A DNA stretch of 64,000 nucleotides from Dyella tabacisoli (GCF_003350925.1 NZ_KZ857178.1:107681-171680), one strand, 5' to 3'. Positions 1 through 9,249 are shown, counted from the first letter of the stretch. Notes: generated by a model from the sequence alone, not told the origin. Translations and numbers: made by a program.

Positions 1-90
1 AACTTCTACAGCACCAGCTTCGGCAAACCGACCGGTGCCGATCCCAACCTCACCCGCCGCTTCCAAATCGGCGCGCGCTACAGCTTCTGA
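1..90 (+). CDS. C-terminal end of a TonB-dependent receptor-like outer membrane protein (partial)
   Basis: Frame 1 is open from the window edge and stops with TGA at 88-90; only 29 residues are visible. The last residues, TRRFQIGARYSF, have the alternating hydrophobic pattern and terminal aromatic residue of an outer-membrane beta-barrel signal, and resemble the tails of Oar-like/carboxypeptidase-regulatory TonB receptors common in Xanthomonadales. The glycosidase and sugar ABC genes that follow on the same strand suggest uptake of an oligosaccharide. The family call rests on a very short stretch; a different outer-membrane barrel is possible. Confidence 0.55.
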   Translation, partial: NFYSTSFGKPTGADPNLTRRFQIGARYSF

Positions 91-209
91 TCCCCGCTCG
101 TATCCCGGCACTCCGATGGGTGCCGGGATACTTTGCCGCCGTCATGCACTTTCCGTGAGCGTGGATATGAAATGCTCCAGGCATGCCATGCGTCCCTTAG
201 AGGCAACAC

Positions 210-1679
210 ATGCAAATAAAGCAACGAACCGTGCTCTCTTACGCGCTCGCCGCCTTGGTCGCCTGGGTCATCCCGCTGAGCGCCCAGGCCGCGCAGCCAA
301 CCATGCAGCCGGCGTGTCTCACCTCAGCATGTGCCGCGCACGTGCCGCCGATGATCGACGCGTTGGAGCGGCATACCTTCGACTGGTTTTGGGCCAGCGG
401 CAATCCGCAGAATGGCTTGGTGCCGGATCACTACCCGACGCAGTCATTCGCCAGCATTGCCGCCGTGGGTTTCGGGCTGACCGCTTATGGCGTAGGTGCG
501 GAACGCGGCTATATCACGCGTGAGCAGGCGATCGAGCGCACACTGACTACGCTGCGCTTTTTTCACGATGCAGCGCAGAACGATAGTGAAGACGACGCCA
601 CCGGCTTTCACGGCTTTTTCTATCACTTTCTCAACATGCAAACCGGCAAGCGCGAGGCCCGCTGGGTCGAGTTGTCCACGGTCGATACCACGCTGCTGCT
701 TGGCGGCGTGTTATTCGCGCAGTCCTACTACGACCGTGACACGGCACCGGAAAAGCACATTCGTCAGCTTGCCGACGATATCTACCGCCGGGTGGAATGG
801 ACCTGGGCGCAACCGCGTGCGCCACTGATAAGCATGGGCTGGACGCCGGGCGGCCATTTCATCGAGCACGACTGGAAGGGCTACGACGAGGGCATGCTGG
901 TTTATATCCTCGCGCTGGGCTCGCCCACCCATCCGATCCAGGACGACGCCTGGAAGGCATGGAGCGCCAACTATCAGCGCAATTGGGGCGAGTTCTACGG
1001 CCAGACCCATCTCGGCTTCGCCCCACTGTTCGGCCATCAATACAGCCACGTCTGGGTGGATTTTCGCGGCATCCGCGACGCATGGAGTCGTGAACACAAT
1101 CTCGATTATTTCGAGAACAGCCGCCGTGCGACGTATGCACAACGCGCTTATGCCATCGCCAATCCCGCCGGCTGGGCCGGTTATGGCGAAAACGTATGGG
1201 GGCTTACCGCCAGCAATGGTCCGGGTGAAGCCGTAGTAAAAATCGACGGCAAAGAACGCAGGTTCCACGGTTATACCGCACGCGGCGCCGGTATCGACTA
1301 CATCGCCGACGACGGCACCATCGTGCCGACCGCCGCCGCTGGCTCTATCGCGTTTGCGCCCGAAATCGTGATTCCGGCATTGACCGAAATGAAGCGCCGG
1401 TACGGTAAGTACATCTATAACCAATACGGTTTCGTCGATGCGTTCAACCCCAGCTTCCATCTGCAGACCGAACTACGCACCGGCAGGCTGGTACCCGAGC
1501 TGGGCTGGGTCGATACGGTGCATTTGGGCATCGACCAGGGGCCGATCCTGCTGATGACCGAGAATTGGCGTAGCGACTTTGTATGGCGCGTAATGAAAAA
1601 GAATCCGTACATTCGTAAAGGGCTGGAGCGCGCCGGCTTTACCGGCGGCTGGTTGGATCAGGGCGCAAAACTACCGTGA
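210..1679 (+). CDS. secreted glycoamylase-like glycoside hydrolase (PF10091 / GH144-type)
   Basis: 489 residues with a Sec signal peptide (about 1-27, ending SAQA). From about residue 48 to the end it matches the glycoamylase-like (alpha/alpha)6 fold: an early DALERHTFDWFW block, then WTPGGHFIEHDWKGYDEG and ILALGSPTHPI around 210-240, both hallmarks of PF10091. That family includes the GH144 endo-beta-1,2-glucanases, so a periplasmic or secreted enzyme cutting a beta-glucan is the best guess; the substrate is inferred. The start is supported by AGAGG seven bases upstream. Its stop overlaps the GTG start of the next gene (GTGA), so it heads an operon with a sugar ABC importer and a second glycosidase-like protein. 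Confidence 0.82.
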   Translation: MQIKQRTVLSYALAALVAWVIPLSAQAAQPTMQPACLTSACAAHVPPMIDALERHTFDWFWASGNPQNGLVPDHYPTQSFASIAAVGFGLTAYGVGAERGYITREQAIERTLTTLRFFHDAAQNDSEDDATGFHGFFYHFLNMQTGKREARWVELSTVDTTLLLGGVLFAQSYYDRDTAPEKHIRQLADDIYRRVEWTWAQPRAPLISMGWTPGGHFIEHDWKGYDEGMLVYILALGSPTHPIQDDAWKAWSANYQRNWGEFYGQTHLGFAPLFGHQYSHVWVDFRGIRDAWSREHNLDYFENSRRATYAQRAYAIANPAGWAGYGENVWGLTASNGPGEAVVKIDGKERRFHGYTARGAGIDYIADDGTIVPTAAAGSIAFAPEIVIPALTEMKRRYGKYIYNQYGFVDAFNPSFHLQTELRTGRLVPELGWVDTVHLGIDQGPILLMTENWRSDFVWRVMKKNPYIRKGLERAGFTGGWLDQGAKLP

Positions 1680-3004
1680 GCGAACGCGAGCACGCATCGC
1701 CTGGGGCTGCTTTCCCGGTATGCAGGGGGAGGCGGCGCCTGTGCTCGATGGCCGTTCTCATGCTTATGGCTGCCTTACTTGCCAGTTGCTCGCGACAAGC
1801 CAATGACTCGCATGAGCTGACCTTCTGGACGGTCGGTCGCGAAGGTGAAGCGGTCGCCAAGTTGATTCCCGATTTTGAGCGCGAACACCCTGGGGTGCAT
1901 GTAAAGCTGCAGCAATTGCCACTCACCGCCGCACATCAGAAACTGCTCACCGCCGTCGCTGGCGGTTCGACGCCTGACCTGACCCAGCTCGGCAATACCT
2001 GGATTCCCGAGCTGGCGGCGCTCGACGCACTGGAGCCGCTGCAAGTGCGCGTCGAACGTTCGCACACGGTGCAGCAGGCCGATTACTTTCCCAGCATCTG
2101 GGCGACCAATCTCATCGATGGCACGCTCTATGGCGTGCCTTGGTACGTCGATACGCGATTGTTGTTCTACCGCAAAGATTTGCTCCGTCAGGCCGGCTTC
2201 GACACCCCGCCGCGCGACTGGACCCAATGGCGCCACATGCTTGCCGCCTTGAGCCCAGCACAGCGCCGAGGCTACGGCATCTTGCTGCCCACCAATGAAT
2301 TCGAGCAGTTGCTTGCACTGGCGCTACAGCAAGACGAGCCGTTGTTACGCGACAACAACCGCTACGGCAATTTCCGCAGTGCCGGTTTCAAGCGCGCGCT
2401 GACGTTCTACGTCGAGACCTTCAAGCTGCATCAGGCACCGATGATTAGCAATGTCGAAGCAGGTAATCCTTGGACGGAATTCGGTCGTGGCGTGTATGCG
2501 TTCTATCTGTCGGGCCCATGGAATATCGGCGAGTTCCGCCAGCGGCTACCGGCAGCGCAGCAGGACGATTGGTCGACTGCGCCGCTGCCTGGCCCAGAGG
2601 GTCCGGGCGCGTCGAATGCCGGCGGCTCCAGCCTGGTGATTTTTCGCCGCTCGCCACACAAAGAGGCCGCCTGGCAGCTTGTCGAATTCCTGTCGCGGCC
2701 CGCCGTACAGCAACGCTTCTATGATCTGCTCGGTGATATGCCGCCGCGTCGTTCGTCATGGGAAGGCGGTGCTTTGCACGACGACCCCAAGGCCCGCGCT
2801 TTTCGCGACCAGCTCGAACGCGTGAAACCGACACCGCCGATTCCCGAATGGGAGCGCATCGTTACCGAAATGCAATTGGTCGCTGCACAAGCGGTTGCAG
2901 GGCAACTCACCGTGGATCAGGCAGCGGTGGAGATCGACCGCCGCGCTGACGGGATTCTTGAGAAACGACGCTGGATGCTGGATCGACAGGGGAGGTCACG
3001 ATGA
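1676..3004 (+). CDS. sugar ABC transporter solute-binding lipoprotein (family 1)
   Basis: 442 residues from a GTG start overlapping the previous stop. An arginine-rich n-region is followed by a hydrophobic stretch and the lipobox LLASC (Cys about 38). The mature part begins LTFWTVGREGE and continues with the DFEREHPGVHVKLQQL and STPDLTQLGNTWIPE blocks typical of extracellular solute-binding protein family 1 (MalE/UgpB-like). An ATG at 1748 is in frame but would remove the positively charged n-region, so the GTG is preferred. It should hand an oligosaccharide to the two permeases downstream. No ATPase gene lies in this cluster, so a shared MsmX/MalK-type ATPase elsewhere is likely. Confidence 0.85.
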   Translation: MSEREHASPGAAFPVCRGRRRLCSMAVLMLMAALLASCSRQANDSHELTFWTVGREGEAVAKLIPDFEREHPGVHVKLQQLPLTAAHQKLLTAVAGGSTPDLTQLGNTWIPELAALDALEPLQVRVERSHTVQQADYFPSIWATNLIDGTLYGVPWYVDTRLLFYRKDLLRQAGFDTPPRDWTQWRHMLAALSPAQRRGYGILLPTNEFEQLLALALQQDEPLLRDNNRYGNFRSAGFKRALTFYVETFKLHQAPMISNVEAGNPWTEFGRGVYAFYLSGPWNIGEFRQRLPAAQQDDWSTAPLPGPEGPGASNAGGSSLVIFRRSPHKEAAWQLVEFLSRPAVQQRFYDLLGDMPPRRSSWEGGALHDDPKARAFRDQLERVKPTPPIPEWERIVTEMQLVAAQAVAGQLTVDQAAVEIDRRADGILEKRRWMLDRQGRSR

Positions 3005-3039
3005 TGGTTATGGGTTTCGCTGTATTCACCCCCTGCCAA

Positions 3040-3090
3040 CCTCCCCCTGCTTCCGAAGAAAGTCCCCTTTTTGGGACAAGCAGAGGGCGG
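3040..3090 (+). repeat. imperfect intergenic hairpin between binding protein and permease genes
   Basis: CCTCCCCCTGCTT at 3040-3052 pairs with AAGCAGAGGGCGG at 3078-3090 (11 of 13 positions), enclosing a second short stem GTCCC/GGGAC (3062-3066 and 3073-3077). It lies in the only real gap of the operon, just after the solute-binding gene. By position it resembles the REP hairpins between malE and malF in E. coli, which stabilise the upstream message. It shares a C/G-rich core with the hairpins at 29719, 59396 and 63510. Confidence 0.6.
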
Positions 3091-3107
3091 GACATGGAAA
3101 CGCTGCT

Positions 3108-3986
3108 ATGAATTCGCCACGCGCCGCCTGGCTGTTTCTCGCTCCGGCCCTGCTGGTACTTGGCTTGTTCTTTCTGCTACCGGTTATCGCGGCGCTGGTG
3201 CTTAGCCTCACCGATTACGATCTCTATGCGCTGGCTGATATTCGCAATCTGCGCTTTGTCGCGCTGAGCAATTATTGGGAGCTACTACATCGGCGGCTGT
3301 TCTGGTCGGCGTTGGGCAATACGTTCTATTTCGTCGCGGTAGGAGTGCCGCTTTCGTTGACCGCCTCGCTGGGTGCCGCGTTATTGCTCAACTCGCCATT
3401 GGCACGCATGAAACCGTTCTTCCGCACGGCATTGTTCGCTCCGGTGGTTACCACAGTAGTCGCCGTGGCGGTGATCTGGCGCTACTTATTCAACACCAAA
3501 TACGGCCTTATCAATTACGCCCTCGACAGTGTGGGTATCCATCCGGTGGACTGGCTGGGCGATCCGCATTGGGCGATGCCGACCATCATCTTGTTCGCGG
3601 TGTGGAAGAACTTTGGCTACAACATGATTATTTTCCTCGCCGGCTTGCAGGCCATTCCCGGCGATCTGTACGAAGCGGCGCGCATTGACGGCGCCTCCGT
3701 GCCGCGACAGTTCTGGCACATCACCTTGCCGATGCTCAAGCCCACGCTGACGATGGTCGGCATGCTTACGGTCGCCGGTTATTTCCAACTATTTGCGGAG
3801 CCCTATGTGATGACCGAAGGCGGGCCGCTGCAGAGTACGGTGAGCGTGCTTTATCTGATGTACGAGGAGGGCTTCAAATGGTGGAACCTCGGCTCCGCCT
3901 CGGCCGTGGCCTTCTTGCTATTCGTCATCATGTTCGCGGTAACGGCTACGCTGCTTCGATTCTCGCGACGCGGGGGTGAGGCATGA
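3108..3986 (+). CDS. sugar ABC transporter permease (MalF-type)
   Basis: 292 residues starting MNSPRAAWLFLAPALLVLG. The reading frame is open further upstream, but that part would cross the intergenic hairpin and the family starts at this first hydrophobic segment, so ATG 3108 was chosen. Six membrane segments are visible, and the EAA loop EAARIDGASVPRQFWHITLP near the C-terminus is the cytoplasmic contact for the ATPase. The stop overlaps the next start (ATGA), indicating translational coupling with the second permease. It acts in the inner membrane as half of the translocation pore for the substrate of the upstream binding protein. Confidence 0.88.
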   Translation: MNSPRAAWLFLAPALLVLGLFFLLPVIAALVLSLTDYDLYALADIRNLRFVALSNYWELLHRRLFWSALGNTFYFVAVGVPLSLTASLGAALLLNSPLARMKPFFRTALFAPVVTTVVAVAVIWRYLFNTKYGLINYALDSVGIHPVDWLGDPHWAMPTIILFAVWKNFGYNMIIFLAGLQAIPGDLYEAARIDGASVPRQFWHITLPMLKPTLTMVGMLTVAGYFQLFAEPYVMTEGGPLQSTVSVLYLMYEEGFKWWNLGSASAVAFLLFVIMFAVTATLLRFSRRGGEA

Positions 3987-4804
3987 ATCCGCGGCTGGCA
4001 AAGGCCATGGTCAATGGACTGCTGCTCGGTGTAGCCGTTGTCGCGTTGTTGCCGTTGTTGTGGATGTTGTCGGTCTCGTTCATGACGCCCGGCGAAGCCA
4101 GCTCGTTGCCGCCACCGTTATTACCCAAGCATGCGACCTGGGCGAACTATCACGAGCTGTTCGCGCGCGCCGGCATGGGCCGCTATTTGCTCAACAGCTT
4201 GCTGGTGTCCGTTGCGATTACCGCGCTCGCGCTCGCCTGCAATTTGATGGCCGGCTACGCCTTCGCCAAGCTGCGTTTCGCCGGGCGCGAACGATTGTTT
4301 CAGGTGCTGATCGGCGCCTTGGTGATACCGGCTCAAGTAGCCATGCTGCCGCTATTTCTGCTGTTGAAATATCTTGGCTTGGTCAATAGCTACGCTGGAG
4401 TGATCGTGCCGGCGATGGCGACTATCTTCGGCATCTTTCTAGTACGCCAATACGCACGCACAGTGCCGGATGAGTTGCTGGAGGCTGCACGCATCGATGG
4501 CGCCGGCGAGCTGCGCATCTTTGTGCAGATCGTGTTGCCGTTGCTCAAACCGATCATGGTGACGCTGGCGATCTTCACCTTTCTTGCGGCCTGGAACGAT
4601 TTTATGTGGCCGTTGATCGTATTGACCGGACAAGAGCATTACACCTTGCCGATCGCGCTGGCCTCGCTGTCGCGCGAGCACGTACAGGATTCGGAATTGA
4701 TGATGGCCGGCTCGGTCGTCACCGTGCTGCCAGTGCTGTTGTTGTTTTTAGCCTTGCAACGCTACTACCTGCAAGGACTGCTGCTGGGCAGCGTGAAGGG
4801 CTGA
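3983..4804 (+). CDS. carbohydrate ABC transporter permease (MalG-type)
   Basis: 273 residues, starting inside the previous stop codon. Six transmembrane helices are visible, with the EAA loop LLEAARIDGAGELRIFVQ around residues 170-187, as in MalG/UgpE-type permeases (usual length about 270-280). It should pair with the 3108-3986 permease to form the inner-membrane channel. The TGA stop overlaps the ATG at 4804 of the next reading frame, so the glycosidase-like gene downstream is probably cotranscribed. Confidence 0.88.
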   Translation: MNPRLAKAMVNGLLLGVAVVALLPLLWMLSVSFMTPGEASSLPPPLLPKHATWANYHELFARAGMGRYLLNSLLVSVAITALALACNLMAGYAFAKLRFAGRERLFQVLIGALVIPAQVAMLPLFLLLKYLGLVNSYAGVIVPAMATIFGIFLVRQYARTVPDELLEAARIDGAGELRIFVQIVLPLLKPIMVTLAIFTFLAAWNDFMWPLIVLTGQEHYTLPIALASLSREHVQDSELMMAGSVVTVLPVLLLFLALQRYYLQGLLLGSVKG

Positions 4805-4809
4805 TGTGC

Positions 4810-7650
4810 ATGAAGAACTACAGGGAGCCGGTCCGCTGGCAAACAGGCAAGAGCGTAGGGATGGTGCTTGGCCTATGGCTTGCCTTTGGCATGGCGGCGC
4901 AGGCACAAACCTTAGATGATTTCAGCCAGCCCACCCTCTGGCACGCCGAAGGCACCGACGACGTCAGCACGTCGCTGCGAAGCGTCGACGGTAAGGCGCT
5001 GTGCCTGGCATTCGACTTCCAAGGCGTATCCGGTGCGGCGACGTTGCGCCGCACACTGCCCATCACCTTTCCAGATAACTTCGCGCTGTCATTCGACGTC
5101 CGCGGCACGATGGCGCCGAACGATCTGCAGCTAAAGTTGATCGACGCCAGCGGCGACAACGTGTGGTGGTTTCGCCGCGAACACTTCGAGCCGACAGCGA
5201 CTTGGCAGCATATCGAGGTGCGTCGCCGCGATATCGAGTTCGCCTGGGGCCCGGGTAAGGACCGCACATTGCGGCACACCCATGGGCTCGAATTCACGGT
5301 CTACGCCGGACAAGGCGGCAAGGGCGAGTTGTGTGTGGACAATCTCAAGCTGGCCCCGCTGCCAACAGAGCCTGCGACAGCCGCGCCACCGAAAACGCCC
5401 AACGCCTTACTACTGGAGCAAGCGGCACAGGCGCCGCGTGGCCTGTATCCGCGTGGGTTCTCCGGGGAACAGAGCTATTGGACCTTGGTCGGCGTGGATG
5501 GTGGCGCCAAGCACTCGGCGCTGCTGTCAGAAGACGGCGCAGTAGAGGTAGACAAAGGCGGTTGGTCGATCGAACCCCTGTTGTTCAGCGACCACGAAAT
5601 CATTCATTGGGCATCGGTAAAAACCACCCAGCGGCTCGAAGATGGCTATTTGCCGATACCTACCGTGCATTGGCAGGCCGATACACTCAGCCTGGAGACG
5701 ACCGCCTTTGCCACCGGCACGCCACAGCGCTCGCAACTGCTGCTGCGTTATGTCCTGCACAACGACAGCGATCGGCCACGTCAACTCACGCTTGCGCTGA
5801 TGACGCGGCCGTTTCAAGTCAATCCACCTACGCAGTTTCTCAACACGCCCGGCGGTATCAGCAGCATCCACGACCTCTACTGGGATGGCCATAGCCTTAC
5901 CGTAAACGGCCATACCCGCGTGCTGCCGCTGCAACACACGGATGCCTTTGTCGCCGATGGTTTCGATACGCGTGGCTACGATGCCGCTGCCTTGGCGCAA
6001 CGTTTGGCAGGACAACGCCCGACTGAAAACACACAGCGGGGTGCTTCACGTCTGCACGATGCGCAGGGTTTTGGCCAGGGCGCGATGCTTTATCGGCTTG
6101 AGCTACCGGCGCACGGCAGTCGCACTGTGGGCCTGGTCGTGCCCTGGCATGAAGAGAGCATGGCTGCGTTTGACGATACTGTGTCCGGCGATGCAGCGGT
6201 TTGGTTGCAACAACAGTTGGTCAGTACGGCAAACCTATGGCGCGACAAACTCAATCGCGTGACGTTGCATCTACCCCGTGCGCAACAAGCCATCGCCGAT
6301 ACCGCGCGCAGCGCGCTAGCGCAGATGCTGCTGTCGCGTGACGGTCCAGCCTTGCAACCGGGTACCCGTTCTTACGCGCGTAGTTGGGTGCGCGATGGCG
6401 CGATGATGACCGAAGGTCTGGTGCGCAGCGGCCATGCCGAGGTTGCCGCCGAGTTTGTCCGCTGGTACGCCCCGCATCAATTCAGCAACGGCAAGGTGCC
6501 TTGTTGTGTCGATGCGCGCGGCTCCGATCCGGTGCCGGAGAACGACAGCCACGGTGAAATGATTTTCGCGATCGCCGAACTATGGCGCTATACGCACGAC
6601 CGTGCCGAGCTGGAAAAACTGTGGCCGACCGTCGCACGTGCCGTTACCTATATGGACAAGCTGCGCGAGAGTGAGCGCTCACCGGCTAACCAAACTGCCG
6701 AAAGACGCGCGCTGTACGGCCTGATGCCGGCCTCGATCAGCCATGAAGGCTATTCGGCCAAGCCCATGCATTCGTATTGGGACGACTTTTGGGCGCTACA
6801 GGGTTATGACGATGCGGTGCTGCTCGCCACGGCCCTCGATAAACCCGATGATGCCGCTCGCATAGCCTCGGCACGCGATACGTTCCGCACCGATTTGCAA
6901 CGCTCCATCAACGCTGCGATGACCCAACACGGCATCGATTTCCTACCCGGCGCCGCCGAGTTGGGCGATTTCGACGCTACCTCGACCACCATCGCGTTGT
7001 CGCCCAATGATGGCCAAACCTGGCTTCCGCCGGGCTTGCTGGAGCGCACCTTCGAACGCTATTGGCAGGGATTTCTGCAACGCCGCGATGGCAAAACAGA
7101 GTGGGACGATTACACCCCCTACGAACTGCGTACGATCGCCAGCTTCGTGCGTCTGGGGTGGCGCGATCGGGTGGAGCCGCTGTTGACGTTCTTCTTCGCC
7201 GGCCGCCGACCCGCGGCATGGAACCAGTGGGCTGAAGTAGTCGGCCGCGATCTGCGCAAACCGCGCTTTGTCGGCGATATGCCACATGCGTGGATTGCAT
7301 CGGACTATTTGCGCTCGGCCTATGACCTGTTTGCCTACGAGCGTGCGGGTGACCATGCCTTGGTACTCGCTGCCGGCATTCCCTCGACTTGGCTACAGGG
7401 CGAAGGAGTTGGCATTGAACGACTGCGCACACCGTACGGCGAGCTTGGCTACACGCTGCGCGAAGTGGGTGGAAAACTCGAACTGCGCGTCAAAAAAGGG
7501 CTGACGCCGCCGCCCGGCGGGCTGGTGTTGCCGTGGCCGTATGCGGATAAACCGCCTGGTCAGGCCTGGCTGAATGGGCAGCCGGTGGCATGGCGCGCGC
7601 GCGAGATCGTTATCCGTACCGTCCCGGCGACGTTGAACATCGAGCGATAA
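4810..7650 (+). CDS. large secreted six-hairpin glycosidase-like protein with N-terminal carbohydrate-binding-like domain
   Basis: 946 residues. A signal peptide (about 1-33, ending AAQAQ) is followed by a beta-sandwich of the CBM/discoidin type (about 35-190: LDDFSQPTLWHAEG ... GELCVDNLKLAP), a linker and further beta-rich sequence. The C-terminal half looks like an (alpha/alpha)6 barrel: SWVRDGAMMTEGLVRSGH near 525, ENDSHGEMIFAIAELWRY and YWDDFWALQGYDDA recall GH15/GH65-like clans. Similar proteins are often named coagulation factor 5/8 domain proteins beside sugar ABC genes in Xanthomonadaceae. The true glycoside hydrolase family is not assigned. An ATG at 4804 overlaps the previous stop, but GAAGGG is better spaced for ATG 4810. 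Confidence 0.72.
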   Translation: MKNYREPVRWQTGKSVGMVLGLWLAFGMAAQAQTLDDFSQPTLWHAEGTDDVSTSLRSVDGKALCLAFDFQGVSGAATLRRTLPITFPDNFALSFDVRGTMAPNDLQLKLIDASGDNVWWFRREHFEPTATWQHIEVRRRDIEFAWGPGKDRTLRHTHGLEFTVYAGQGGKGELCVDNLKLAPLPTEPATAAPPKTPNALLLEQAAQAPRGLYPRGFSGEQSYWTLVGVDGGAKHSALLSEDGAVEVDKGGWSIEPLLFSDHEIIHWASVKTTQRLEDGYLPIPTVHWQADTLSLETTAFATGTPQRSQLLLRYVLHNDSDRPRQLTLALMTRPFQVNPPTQFLNTPGGISSIHDLYWDGHSLTVNGHTRVLPLQHTDAFVADGFDTRGYDAAALAQRLAGQRPTENTQRGASRLHDAQGFGQGAMLYRLELPAHGSRTVGLVVPWHEESMAAFDDTVSGDAAVWLQQQLVSTANLWRDKLNRVTLHLPRAQQAIADTARSALAQMLLSRDGPALQPGTRSYARSWVRDGAMMTEGLVRSGHAEVAAEFVRWYAPHQFSNGKVPCCVDARGSDPVPENDSHGEMIFAIAELWRYTHDRAELEKLWPTVARAVTYMDKLRESERSPANQTAERRALYGLMPASISHEGYSAKPMHSYWDDFWALQGYDDAVLLATALDKPDDAARIASARDTFRTDLQRSINAAMTQHGIDFLPGAAELGDFDATSTTIALSPNDGQTWLPPGLLERTFERYWQGFLQRRDGKTEWDDYTPYELRTIASFVRLGWRDRVEPLLTFFFAGRRPAAWNQWAEVVGRDLRKPRFVGDMPHAWIASDYLRSAYDLFAYERAGDHALVLAAGIPSTWLQGEGVGIERLRTPYGELGYTLREVGGKLELRVKKGLTPPPGGLVLPWPYADKPPGQAWLNGQPVAWRAREIVIRTVPATLNIER

Positions 7651-7677
7651 CGCTGAGTATCCTTCCCCCGGCAAACA

Positions 7678-7734
7678 GGGAGAACCATATCTCCCCGTAG
7701 TCCGCGTCTCTGACGGCATCCCGGTTTCACGGGA
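7678..7734. repeat. two small hairpins in the gap between convergent genes
   Basis: GGGAGA (7678-7683) pairs with TCTCCC (7690-7695), and TCCCG (7719-7723) pairs with CGGGA (7730-7734). They sit between the convergent stops of the glycosidase-like gene and the UPF0149 gene. Neither has a T-run, so a termination role is only possible. Confidence 0.35.
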
Positions 7735-7747
7735 CGCGGGCATTCAA

Positions 7748-8428
7748 TCAATGTACCCAGTGCCCACTGCGCTGGCGCGGCGGGCCGCTGCTGTCTTCTT
7801 CCTTCTCATCGCTGGGCTTGACCTCAGCCTCCAGCTCGGCCTCGGTGGCCGGATGCTCGTGCCAGTAATGATTGACTGCGCCAAGCACCATCGGCACCTG
7901 GGCCAGGCACTCGTCGTATTCGTCGTCACTGAGCTTGGCGAAATCCGCTTCGGCACTAAGCACGCCTTCGTCCACAGCCAAAGCCATCACCGGACCCAGC
8001 AGCTCCATCAGTTGCGGGTCATCGGCCAGGCGCTTCTCCCATAGACCGGCGCGCAGGTCGATAGCGCGGCTAAAGCCTTCGCACCAACCGGCTGCACTCA
8101 GTATCGGGCCGGTATCGGTGTCCACTTCGCCGAGAATCGGCTCGTAGGCATCCACATCCAGTTCGGCGCTGATCGAATCGTTGAGTTTAGCCAGCAAGGC
8201 CAGCACGCGATTGCCTTCTTCCTCGTCGGCAAACGGCTCGTGCAGTACTTCAGGCAGCCATTCTTCAGGCAGCACGTGCAACGGCCCCACGGCCAGCCCC
8301 GAGAGCATGCCATGCACGCCATCGAGCAGCAGGTCGCCATCGCCGGCGTGGCCGCGCAGGTAGCGATCCAGTTCGTCGAGTTCGTTATCGTCCAGCGAGC
8401 TGGGCCAGTCGGTCTTGGAGGTATTCAT
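7748..8428 (-). CDS. YgfB/YecA (UPF0149) family protein
   Basis: 226 residues starting MNTSKTDWPSSLDDNELDELDRYL. The acidic helical sequence with LLDGVHGMLSGLAVGP, LPEEWLPEVLHEP and GWCEGFSRAIDLR is characteristic of UPF0149 proteins. E. coli YecA-like members carry a C-terminal SEC-C zinc motif, but here the tail ends SGHWVH without cysteines. The open frame extends into the neighbouring exonuclease gene, but the family start fits ATG at 8428. Some homologues (AlpA/YgfB axis in Pseudomonas) act in stress and cell-wall regulation; the role here is not known. It lies downstream of xthA on the same strand. Confidence 0.8.
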   Translation of the reverse strand: MNTSKTDWPSSLDDNELDELDRYLRGHAGDGDLLLDGVHGMLSGLAVGPLHVLPEEWLPEVLHEPFADEEEGNRVLALLAKLNDSISAELDVDAYEPILGEVDTDTGPILSAAGWCEGFSRAIDLRAGLWEKRLADDPQLMELLGPVMALAVDEGVLSAEADFAKLSDDEYDECLAQVPMVLGAVNHYWHEHPATEAELEAEVKPSDEKEEDSSGPPRQRSGHWVH

Positions 8429-8469
8429 CAGCAGCCTGTGCAAGCAAGTCGTCCGTGGACGAGATGATC

Positions 8470-9249
8470 CTAGATTTCCAGATCCAGTGTTACCGGCGTA
8501 TGGTCGGAAGGGCGTTCCCAGCGTCGCGGCGTGCGGTCGATGGCGGCTGTTTTCGCTGCGGATTTCAACGCATCGCCGATCAAGATCAAGTCGATGCGAA
8601 CGCCCATGTTGCGCCGGAACGCAGCCTGACGGTAGTCCCACCAACTGTAGTGTTCACCGCCTTGTTCGAACAGGCGGAAGCTGTCGTGCAGGCCCAGCTC
8701 GGTGATCGATTTCAGCGCTGCCCGCTCAGCGGGCGAGCACAGCACTTCTTCACCCCAGGCGACCGGATCGTAGACATCGCGATCATCCGGGGCGATGTTG
8801 AAATCGCCCAGCACCACCAGGTTCGGATGACGCGCTATCTCCTGCGCCAGAAACGCATGCACTTTGGTCAGCCAGTCCAGCTTGTAGGCATATTTCTCGT
8901 CGCCCACCGCCTTGCCGTTGACCACATATAGATCGACGACGCGCACGTCACCGATGGTTGCCGCGAGAATCCGCCGCTGGGGATCGTCCAGGCCAGGGAT
9001 GTCGGTGACGACGTCCTTGAACTCGGGTTGCGTCGCGTCCCGCGTCAGAATCGCCACGCCGTTGTAGGTCTTCTGCCCCGAATACACCGCGCGATAACCC
9101 GCTGCGGCGAGCTCGTCGACCGGAAACTTGGCATCTTCGAGCTTGGTTTCCTGCAGCGCGATGATGTCCGGCTGGGCTTCGGCCGCCCACTGAATCAACT
9201 GCGGCAGGCGCACTTTCAGCGAATTTACGTTCCAGGAGGCGATTTTCAT
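8470..9249 (-). CDS. xthA: exodeoxyribonuclease III
   Basis: 259 residues of the endonuclease/exonuclease/phosphatase fold: N-terminal MKIASWNVNSLKVRLPQL, the metal-binding glutamate in LQETKLED, LGDFNIAPDDRDVYDP in the middle and the C-terminal catalytic SDHTPVTLDLEI. These are the AP-endonuclease/exonuclease III motifs, so the enzyme repairs abasic sites and 3' blocked ends. The length (E. coli 268) is normal. It runs away from the cold-shock gene and towards the UPF0149 gene. Whether it is an XthA or an ExoA-type member cannot be decided by eye. Confidence 0.92.
   Translation of the reverse strand: MKIASWNVNSLKVRLPQLIQWAAEAQPDIIALQETKLEDAKFPVDELAAAGYRAVYSGQKTYNGVAILTRDATQPEFKDVVTDIPGLDDPQRRILAATIGDVRVVDLYVVNGKAVGDEKYAYKLDWLTKVHAFLAQEIARHPNLVVLGDFNIAPDDRDVYDPVAWGEEVLCSPAERAALKSITELGLHDSFRLFEQGGEHYSWWDYRQAAFRRNMGVRIDLILIGDALKSAAKTAAIDRTPRRWERPSDHTPVTLDLEI

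Noticed and set aside
711-1460. 249-codon minus-strand frame inside the glycoamylase-like gene
   Set aside because: Antisense shadow; the plus strand has signal peptide, domain motifs and operon overlap.
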